Part shown: positions 6,979 through 11,908 of the stretch, piece after piece | How positions within the stretch are numbered: position 1 is the first letter of the stretch | Layout: each line of letters begins with the position of its first letter | Source: Chromatiales bacterium | Lineage (GTDB): Bacteria > Pseudomonadota > Gammaproteobacteria > CAMYNG01 | DNA length: 11,908 nucleotides | Direction: 5' to 3' | Assembly: GCA_027021685.1 (NCBI GenBank) | Contig: JALUTW010000192.1 | Coordinates: forward strand, 1 to 11,908 | Program-made: the position numbers and the translations under genes | Notes under the pieces: generated by a model | What the model was told of the DNA's origin: nothing | Database searches by the model: none | The model's input: only the letters and a program-made list of their open reading frames with translations

Positions 6979-7569
6979 GTGACGGACATGCACGAGCAAG
7001 GCGACAACGAGACCCATCCGCTGGAGGCCCTCACCTGGCTGGCCAACGGTACCCTGCGGGGTGAGGAAAGAGAGCGGGTGGAGCGGCACGTGGAACGCTG
7101 CGGACGCTGCCGCACCGAGCTGCGGTTTCTCGCGGCCCTGGGCCGCGGAACCCGAGCGGCGTGGTCGGACGAGCGCCCGGGCGAACTGGGCTGGGCGCGG
7201 CTGCGGGCGGCGGTCCGCCGCGAGCGGCGGCAGAAGGCGGGACGGGTGCCGTGGTTGGCGGCGGCCGCGGTATTGGTGGCGGTTCAGGCCGGGCTGCTGG
7301 GCTGGTGGGTGCACGAGCGCGGGGAAGAACCCGCCTATGTCGCCCTGGGCGAACAGGCCGGGCCGCGGCTGCAGGTGAGGTTCCGGCCCGAGACCACGGA
7401 GGTCCAGCTCCGCCGTGTCCTGCGCGACGCGGGCGTGGCGCTGGCAGGCGGTCCGGGGGCACTGGGCATCTACGAGGTGCGGCCGCTGTCGGCGGAGCCC
7501 GGGGCGCTGGACGAGGCTGCCCGGCGCCTGGCCGCCTCGCCCCATGTGATCGAAGTGCGGAGGCCATGA
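6979..7569 (+). CDS. Zinc-binding transmembrane anti-sigma factor with subtilase-prodomain-like periplasmic domain
   Basis: Predicted to hold the upstream ECF sigma factor at the inner membrane. Using GTG 6979 as start (196 residues), the cytoplasmic part carries the ZAS motif His37-x3-Cys41-x2-Cys44 in ERHVERCGRCR. A single membrane span follows at about 92-111 (WLAAAAVLVAVQAGLLGWW). The periplasmic part (about 128-196) reads LQVRFRPETTEVQLRRVLRD, then ALGIYEVRPL, then AARRLAASPHVIEVRRP. That is the layout of an I9/fervidolysin-type subtilase prodomain (V-x-F-x-P start, G-Y/V core, closing V-E-x-x-x-P). The next gene encodes a subtilase and overlaps it as ATGA, which supports a functional pairing. 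The start is uncertain: GTG 6961, ATG 6964 and ATG 6988 are also in frame; 6979 has a GGCGGGG 5 bases upstream. The anti-sigma call is firm; the prodomain call comes from pattern reading only. Confidence 0.88.
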   Translation: MTDMHEQGDNETHPLEALTWLANGTLRGEERERVERHVERCGRCRTELRFLAALGRGTRAAWSDERPGELGWARLRAAVRRERRQKAGRVPWLAAAAVLVAVQAGLLGWWVHERGEEPAYVALGEQAGPRLQVRFRPETTEVQLRRVLRDAGVALAGGPGALGIYEVRPLSAEPGALDEAARRLAASPHVIEVRRP

Positions 7570-9320
7570 AGCGCGTTCTGCCGCTGGTGGGGATTGTCCT
7601 GTTCGCCGTCGCCGGCGCCGCGCGCGCCGGCGACCCCTGGGACGTGCTGGACGGGAACGGCCTGTTGCAGAAACAGGATCTCCTCAAGAAGGGGACCGCT
7701 GCGGACACGGGCAAAACGGGAACCAGTGACAAGGCGGGGACCGGCGCCAAGGCCGGAAAAAAGGGCGGCGCCGGGACGCCGCCAAAAACCGGGGCCGGGG
7801 TGAAGGACAAGGCCGGCGGGTTTGCGGCGCCGCCGGTGCCTCCGGCGAAGGGCGCCGGCGGCACGGTGGTTCCTCGATACCTGCACAGCGTGCCGCCCCA
7901 GTGGAAAAAACAGCCGCAGGCCGGCACGGGCGGCAAGAAGGGCGGCGTATCCGTGGGCGATCCTGTCAAGACGCTGGGGGTGAAGGTGGATGAAGAGAAG
8001 GGGCCCCCGCTCCAGACCGAATCGGGTGGTGTCTATGACGAATTCATTCCCGACCAGGAAACCGGCGAATGGACCGCCCCCGAGGGCGACATGCCGCCGG
8101 GAGAGGGTCAGCCGCCCGGTCCCGGGCCGTCTCCGTCCACCCCGGACGGCGGTCTGCTGGGCGGGGCCCTGCCGCCCCCGCCGCCGGCACCGGCGAAGGA
8201 GAAGGCGGCCGGTGACGGGCCGGTGGAGCCGCGCGAGATCCTGTTGGCCAGCGGCAGCATGGAAGAGGCGCGCCAGGCCCAGCAGATCATGGCCGGGTCC
8301 GGCTACCGCCTGCGCAGCCGCCGGGTGCTGGAAGGGCTGGGCATGGTGCTGAGCGTGTTCCGGGCGCCGCGGGGCGTGGACGTACGCGACGTGGTGCGCC
8401 AGATGCAGGAACAGTCCCCGGACACCTGGCTCGATGCCAACCACCGCTACCGGCCGCTGGCTGCGGGCCCGGCCGCGGACGCCGTGCGCTACGCGCGCGC
8501 CCTGGTGGGCTGGCGCACCACCGCCGGCTGCGGGCGGGGAATGGAACTGGGGCTGGCGGACGGGCCCCTGGACGCAACGCATCCGGCCTTCGCCGGGCGC
8601 GCGGTGGAGGTGGCCCGCCTCCTGCGGCGCCGCGAGGAGGCCGCCGGGCCGGCGCACGCCACCGCCATCGCCGCCCTCCTGGTGGGCGCCCCGGGCAGCG
8701 GGTTCGAGGGGCTTTTGCCCGCCGCGCGCCTGCGCCTGGCGGTGGTGTTGCGCCGGCGCGGCGAGGGGATCGCCGACACCACTGCCGAACACATGATCCG
8801 GGCCCTGGACCATTTCGCTCGCCACGGGGTCGGGGTGGCCGTGCTCAGCCTGGGCGGCCCGCCCAACCGGCTGCTTGAACTGGGCACCTGGCTGGCCGCC
8901 CGCCGCGGCGTGCTGCTGGTGGCGGCGGCGGGCAACGGCGGGCCGGAGGCCGCGCCGGTCTATCCCGCCGCCTACGAGCACGTCACCGGGGTCACCGCGG
9001 TGGATGCCGACGGCCGGCTCTACCCGCGGGCCACGCCGGGGGAACATGTCGCGGTGGCGGCCCCGGGCGTGGACCTGTGGTCGGCCGCGCCCGGGGGCGG
9101 GGGCGGTTATTTCAGCGGCACCTCCTATGCAACCCCGTTCGTGGCCGCCGCCCTGGCGCGTCTGCGTGCCGCGGGCCGGACCGATCCGCTCCGGGACCTC
9201 CTGGAGCGGGCGCGGGACCTGGGACCAGCGGGACCGGATCCGCGGTTCGGGCGCGGCCTGCTGCGGGATCCGGGGTGCGGCGCGGTAGTGAACCGCCGGC
9301 CGCCGGCACACGGCTCATGA
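7566..9320 (+). CDS. Secreted subtilisin-family serine protease (S8) with long low-complexity N-terminus
   Basis: A 584-residue exported serine protease. The signal peptide is residues 1-21 (VLPLVGIVLFAVAGAARA). Residues about 38-110 are rich in Lys, Gly, Ala and Thr (KAGTGAKAGKKGGAGT), and about 165-220 are Gly/Pro-rich (PPGPGPSPSTP, ALPPPPPAPAKE), so the first third is probably disordered. Residues about 220-298 resemble a prodomain. The catalytic domain follows, with Asp332 (GLADGPLDATHP), His364 (GPAHATAIAALLVG), oxyanion Asn457 (VAAAGNGGP) and Ser520 (FSGTSYATPFVAAALA). The triad is complete, so activity is expected. The His motif reads HAT rather than HGT. Two cysteines, in AGCGRG and DPGCGAVV, could form one disulfide. 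The ATG overlaps the anti-sigma stop (ATGA), so protease and anti-sigma are made together. The substrate is unknown; the anti-sigma or the neighbouring surface proteins are reasonable candidates. Confidence 0.93.
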   Translation: MKRVLPLVGIVLFAVAGAARAGDPWDVLDGNGLLQKQDLLKKGTAADTGKTGTSDKAGTGAKAGKKGGAGTPPKTGAGVKDKAGGFAAPPVPPAKGAGGTVVPRYLHSVPPQWKKQPQAGTGGKKGGVSVGDPVKTLGVKVDEEKGPPLQTESGGVYDEFIPDQETGEWTAPEGDMPPGEGQPPGPGPSPSTPDGGLLGGALPPPPPAPAKEKAAGDGPVEPREILLASGSMEEARQAQQIMAGSGYRLRSRRVLEGLGMVLSVFRAPRGVDVRDVVRQMQEQSPDTWLDANHRYRPLAAGPAADAVRYARALVGWRTTAGCGRGMELGLADGPLDATHPAFAGRAVEVARLLRRREEAAGPAHATAIAALLVGAPGSGFEGLLPAARLRLAVVLRRRGEGIADTTAEHMIRALDHFARHGVGVAVLSLGGPPNRLLELGTWLAARRGVLLVAAAGNGGPEAAPVYPAAYEHVTGVTAVDADGRLYPRATPGEHVAVAAPGVDLWSAAPGGGGGYFSGTSYATPFVAAALARLRAAGRTDPLRDLLERARDLGPAGPDPRFGRGLLRDPGCGAVVNRRPPAHGS

Positions 9321-9323
9321 ACA

Positions 9324-9339
9324 GGCGGCACATGCCGCC
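9324..9339. repeat. Short perfect inverted repeat between protease and CARDB-like genes
   Basis: GGCGGCA and TGCCGCC form a 7-bp inverted repeat separated by only CA, just after the protease stop. In RNA it would form a 5-bp hairpin with a 6-nt loop. There is no U-run, so it may be an mRNA-stability or operator element rather than a terminator. Confidence 0.35.
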
Positions 9340-9371
9340 AGGTTGTCACAGCGAAGCAAGGAGTAACCACC

Positions 9372-9926
9372 ATGAGAACCGTATCCTTGATTGCATGCAG
9401 CACCCTGCTGTTTGCCGCCACTGCCGTGCAGGCAGAGTTGAAATTGAAACTGCCGCAAGACATCAAACCCGTTGCGCCCATTCCCCAGGACACGCCTTCC
9501 ATCCAGGCCGACCGGGTGCAACCGCGGGGCATTGATGTCTTCGTGACCAGCAGCGACCAATCCTGCGCGTGCCGGGACAAGCTGGAACGTTTCGGCATCA
9601 TCCTGATCGATGGCGGGTTCACCGTGACGGTGGCCAACCCTGCCATGCGCCCGGTCCAGGCCCGGGTCACGCTCACCTACAGGAACCCCCGGAGCCGGAC
9701 CGTGGAATCCGTGCGCAAGACCGTGACCCTGAGCGCGGCCCGGCGGGTGGGACGCAGTCCCGTCGCAGGCGGTGCCACAGTGCGGTTTCCCCGCTCCCGG
9801 CTGCTCGATACGGCCTATGGCGTTGCGTTTTCGGTGGAGCCGCTGGGTGTCCGTGATCCCGACACGGCCAACAATACCCTGCGCCTGCGCCAGATTGGGG
9901 AAATTTGCAAACCCTTCCTGCGGTGA
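9372..9926 (+). CDS. Small secreted protein, CARDB-like beta-sandwich
   Basis: A 184-residue exported protein of unknown function. It has a clear signal peptide (LIACSTLLFAATAVQA, cleavage after about residue 21) and a good ribosome binding site, AAGGAG, 8 bases before the ATG. The mature protein begins with a Lys/Leu/Pro-rich stretch (ELKLKLPQDIKPVAPIPQD), then a short segment with two cysteines (SCACRDK). The main domain, about 75-180, resembles a CARDB-type Ig-fold: FTVTVANPAMRPVQARVTL, then VTLSAARRVGRSPVAGG, closing with the typical DPDTANNTLRLRQ. Such domains occur in surface adhesion and modular secreted proteins. It sits 51 bases after the protease gene in the same direction, so it may be part of the operon or have its own start point. 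The CARDB link is moderate; no specific role is supported. Confidence 0.72.
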   Translation: MRTVSLIACSTLLFAATAVQAELKLKLPQDIKPVAPIPQDTPSIQADRVQPRGIDVFVTSSDQSCACRDKLERFGIILIDGGFTVTVANPAMRPVQARVTLTYRNPRSRTVESVRKTVTLSAARRVGRSPVAGGATVRFPRSRLLDTAYGVAFSVEPLGVRDPDTANNTLRLRQIGEICKPFLR

Positions 9927-9930
9927 AGGC

Positions 9931-9954
9931 GGCCTGCGCATCGGTGCGCCGGCC
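9931..9954 (+). terminator. Possible terminator hairpin after the CARDB-like gene
   Basis: GGCC-T-GCGCA pairs with TGCGC-C-GGCC around a TCGG loop: nine pairs with one internal mismatch, four bases past the stop codon. It is followed by GGTTCTTG, which is only slightly U-rich. It could attenuate read-through into the lipoprotein gene. Confidence 0.4.
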
Positions 9955-10028
9955 GGTTCTTGCGGCATGTGTTTCGGCATCTGACCGGGACACTGTGCCC
10001 GATGTTCAAAGCAAGTAGGGAGATGACA

Positions 10029-11534
10029 ATGAAAGGCATACATTCAATCGCACATGAAGGCTTCCGTGGCTGGTGGTTGCCGGCGGCGCTGGCCCTGGCG
10101 CTCACCGGGTGCGGCGGCGGTGGCGGCGGTGGCGGCGGTGGCGGCGGTGGCGGCGGTGGCGGCACCGCCGCGGTGGGCAGTCTGGACACCACCTTCGGTG
10201 CCGACGCCGACGGCGACGGCACGCCCGACGGCTGGATCCTGCACGTGGCGCCCGGCACCAATGACATTTTCCGGCCCGCCGATGCGGTGCGGGATTCCGC
10301 CGGCCGCATCATCGTCACCGGTTCCATGTACGATGCGGCCAAGGCCGGGGACCGCATGGCCCTGTGGCGGCTGAACACCGACGGCAGCCTGGACACTTCC
10401 TTCGGTGTGGACTACGACGGCGACGGCACGCGCGACGGCTACTGGCTGGCGCCGGCCACGGAAACCACCGTGGGCAAGGCCGTGACCCTCGCCGGTAGCT
10501 ATATCCTGGTGGCCGGGTATGTGGAGGACGGTGCCGGCGACAGGTCCGCGCGCGTGTGGCGCCACAATGCCCCCGACGGCTCGCTGGACACCACCTTCGG
10601 TGCCACCTTTACGACGCCGGTCAAGGGCTACATCGACCTGGCGGATCCGGACAGCGATGGTGACGGAAGCCCCGAGGGCGATGCCGTAGGGCTGGACATC
10701 ATCGAGGACGGCAGCGGCCGCATCGTGGTGGCGGGCTACGGAACCAACGCCTCGTTCAACCGCAACGTGGTGGTCTGGCGCCTGGTGAACGTGCTTGGGT
10801 TCTGGGGCCTCGACTCCCTCACCTTCGGTGCCGGCGGCGTGTTCCAGGACCCGGGCTCAATGGTTGGCGACGAGGGAGCCAGGGCCGTGGCCGAGGATGC
10901 CTCCGGCAACCTGGTGGTGGCGGGCAGGAAATACGACGCCGTGGCCCCGGGTTCCATGGACGACATGGCCGTGTGGCGGCTGAAGGCCGACGGCAGCCTG
11001 GACACCTCCTTCGGCGGCGACTATGACGGCGACGGCACGCCCGAGGGGTGGTTCGTCCATCATGACGCCGCCGGGGGCGGGGCGGGGGACTTTGCCAACG
11101 GCATGACCATCGCCTCCGACGGGGATATTCTGGTGGCGGGAGCCAGCGCCAGTTCGGTGGCGGCTTCCATGGACGCGGTGATCTGGCGCCTGACGCCGGA
11201 TGGGGCCCTGGACAGCGCCTTCAACGGCGGTTTCCGCACCCTGCGGGCGCCCACCGGCGTCATCCAGAGCGCGGTGGCGGTGGCCGAGGGCCCGGGCGGA
11301 GACATCCTGGCCACAGGTCTCCGGGGTTTCCTGGTCTCCAAGCTCGTCACCTGGCGGCTGGACGCCGCGGGAGTCGTGGCCGGCGAGAGCGAGTTCACCT
11401 TCGGAAACCCGGTCAAGGGCATCATGGGCCTGGCCGTGCTGCCCCGCGCGGGCGGACAGGTGACCGTGGTGGCAACATCGGCACTGGCGCCGGCGGACGA
11501 GAACGGGCTGCTCGTGGTGCAGTACGGTCCGTGA
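10029..11534 (+). CDS. Lipoprotein of delta-60-type repeats with calcium-type loops
   Basis: A 501-residue predicted lipoprotein. The lipobox is ALTGC with Cys28 as the lipidation site. A run of 17 glycines follows directly. The rest consists of repeats of the delta-60 type (SLDTTFG ... IIVTGS ... WRLNTDG), which are thought to build a beta-propeller-like fold. Repeat starts are at about residues 51, 120, 185, 260, 323 and 393. After the FG of three of them (and further along in the third repeat) comes an Asp-rich loop such as DADGDGTPDG or DYDGDGTRDG, like calcium-binding loops of EF-hand or thrombospondin-3 type. The start is the ATG at 10029, 6 bases after AGGGAG; an ATG at 10023 sits too close to it. 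Preceded by a possible terminator and followed by strong hairpins, it may be its own transcription unit. It is probably a surface or periplasmic binding protein; no ligand is evident. Confidence 0.85.
   Translation: MKGIHSIAHEGFRGWWLPAALALALTGCGGGGGGGGGGGGGGGGGTAAVGSLDTTFGADADGDGTPDGWILHVAPGTNDIFRPADAVRDSAGRIIVTGSMYDAAKAGDRMALWRLNTDGSLDTSFGVDYDGDGTRDGYWLAPATETTVGKAVTLAGSYILVAGYVEDGAGDRSARVWRHNAPDGSLDTTFGATFTTPVKGYIDLADPDSDGDGSPEGDAVGLDIIEDGSGRIVVAGYGTNASFNRNVVVWRLVNVLGFWGLDSLTFGAGGVFQDPGSMVGDEGARAVAEDASGNLVVAGRKYDAVAPGSMDDMAVWRLKADGSLDTSFGGDYDGDGTPEGWFVHHDAAGGGAGDFANGMTIASDGDILVAGASASSVAASMDAVIWRLTPDGALDSAFNGGFRTLRAPTGVIQSAVAVAEGPGGDILATGLRGFLVSKLVTWRLDAAGVVAGESEFTFGNPVKGIMGLAVLPRAGGQVTVVATSALAPADENGLLVVQYGP
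10113..10163 (+). repeat. Nine-base (GGCGGCGGT) microrepeat encoding polyglycine
   Basis: Five full copies of GGCGGCGGT plus GGCGGC encode 17 consecutive glycines right after the lipobox cysteine. The near-perfect DNA repetition, not just the amino-acid run, suggests growth by slippage, so copy number may vary between strains. In the protein it acts as a flexible tether between the lipid anchor and the repeat domain. Confidence 0.9.
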
Positions 11535-11574
11535 ACGTGCGGACCGGGCGGACCGGGCCCGTGCCCGGTCCGCC
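11525..11574 (+). promoter_or_regulatory. Overlapping hairpins, terminator or attenuator-like, after the lipoprotein gene
   Basis: A perfect 12-bp stem (11547-11558 with 11563-11574) closes on the loop CCGT. A second stem, CGGTCC/GGACCG (11525-11530 with 11541-11546), brackets the stop codon. The 9-base unit GCGGACCGG is repeated in tandem (11539-11556), so the CGGTCC arms have alternative partners. There is no U-run after the large stem. It could be a Rho-assisted end, an mRNA-stability element, or an attenuator for the next gene. Confidence 0.5.
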
Positions 11575-11640
11575 GGAGGCCCCCGCCGGCCGGCGAGTGT
11601 TGGTGCCGTGTCTCCGCGGGGGAGGAAATGGAGGTGGAAC

Positions 11641-11908
11641 ATGAAGGCGTGCAGACTGGCATTGATCATGGTCCTGCTGCCGTCCCCGGTGTGGGCGGCG
11701 GACCCCGGTACGGCCACCCCTGCGGAGCTGCGCGAGGGCCTGAAAAAGGGTCCGGAGCCGAAGCTCAAGTCGCCGGCGCAGTTGCGCGAGGGCCTGAAGA
11801 AGGGCTCGGTGCCACAACTCAAGTCGCCGGCGCAGTTGCGCGAGGGCCTGAAGAAGGGCTCGGTGCCACAACTCAAGTCGCCGGCGCAGCTGCGCGAGGG
11901 GCTGAAGA
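11641..11908 (+). CDS. Secreted protein of 18-residue tandem repeats (partial, runs off the right edge)
   Basis: The first 89 codons of a gene that continues beyond the window. The start ATG is preceded by GGAGG 6 bases upstream. A signal peptide is clear (MKACRLALIMVLLPSPVWA, then ADPG; cleavage near residue 19 or 20). From residue 28 the protein consists of 18-residue units of the form AQLREGLKKGSVPQLKSP. The first unit is diverged (AELREGLKKGPEPKLKSP), the next two are identical, and the fourth is cut by the window end. The unit is basic and alternates a short amphipathic helix (LREGLKKG) with a Pro-containing turn. I do not recognise the family. By position it may be a product or substrate of the neighbouring export and protease cluster, but this is only inference. 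Confidence 0.8.
   Translation, partial: MKACRLALIMVLLPSPVWAADPGTATPAELREGLKKGPEPKLKSPAQLREGLKKGSVPQLKSPAQLREGLKKGSVPQLKSPAQLREGLK
11722..11908 (+). repeat. 54-bp in-frame tandem repeats
   Basis: Units begin at 11722, 11776, 11830 and 11884 (the last truncated). Units two and three are identical over all 54 bases as I read them. Unit four differs at two positions in the 25 visible bases, and unit one differs at several. Identity at silent positions points to recent duplication or gene conversion rather than protein-level selection alone. Confidence 0.92.

Noticed and set aside
8551..9125. Inactive (pseudo-)subtilase because of the atypical HAT motif
   Set aside because: Asp332, His364, Asn457 and Ser520 are all present in the right order and spacing; only the residue after His is changed.
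7470..9311. Open frame of 613 codons on the minus strand
   Set aside because: It is antisense to the subtilase gene, whose catalytic motifs are all in the plus-strand frame; the minus frame reads as Arg/His/Gln/Pro-rich shadow.
10857..11876. Minus-strand frame with repeated CGTEPFFRPSRNCAGDL-like units
   Set aside because: The repeats are the complement of the 54-bp units of the secreted repeat protein, which has a signal peptide and ribosome binding site on the plus strand.
11722..11908. Direct repeats as a CRISPR array
   Set aside because: The units are contiguous, without spacers, in frame, and encode protein after a signal peptide.

Overview
The window is very GC-rich (roughly 70% by eye) and almost fully coding. 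A clear mutH is present, a gene largely confined to Gammaproteobacteria that use Dam/MutH-directed mismatch repair. Together with the high GC, this points to a high-GC gammaproteobacterium, perhaps of the Chromatiales/Ectothiorhodospiraceae type. That placement is an inference.

Left part (1-3017) is housekeeping. A minus-strand operon runs moaC - mutH - SAM-dependent methyltransferase, with a 4-bp GTGA overlap and then a directly abutting TGA/ATG junction. It starts from a near-consensus sigma70 promoter (TTGTCA-N17-TATCAT) in the gap before the divergent moaD-moaE pair. MoaC acts early in molybdenum cofactor synthesis, and MoaD/MoaE form molybdopterin synthase. The first 250 bases hold no gene but carry several inverted repeats, one of which probably ends the minus-strand operon.

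Right part (3163-11908) is a run of eight plus-strand genes, nearly all for exported proteins. In order: a predicted outer-membrane beta-barrel protein; a secreted beta-sandwich protein; an ECF-type sigma factor; a zinc-binding anti-sigma factor with one membrane span and a periplasmic domain that looks like a subtilase prodomain (I9-like); a secreted subtilisin-family (S8) protease with an intact Asp/His/Ser triad; a small CARDB-like secreted protein; a lipoprotein made of delta-60-type repeats with Asp-rich calcium-type loops; and a secreted protein of 18-residue tandem repeats that runs off the right edge. The first five are tightly coupled (4-bp ATGA overlaps, one 17-bp overlap, and one 60-bp gap).

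Working model (inference): the sigma factor, the anti-sigma and the protease form one envelope-sensing circuit. The protease could be recognised by, or could cleave, the prodomain-like part of the anti-sigma, and the released sigma factor would then control genes for the barrel, beta-sandwich and repeat proteins at the cell surface. I do not recognise this gene set as a named system. It is the best candidate in the window for something undescribed.
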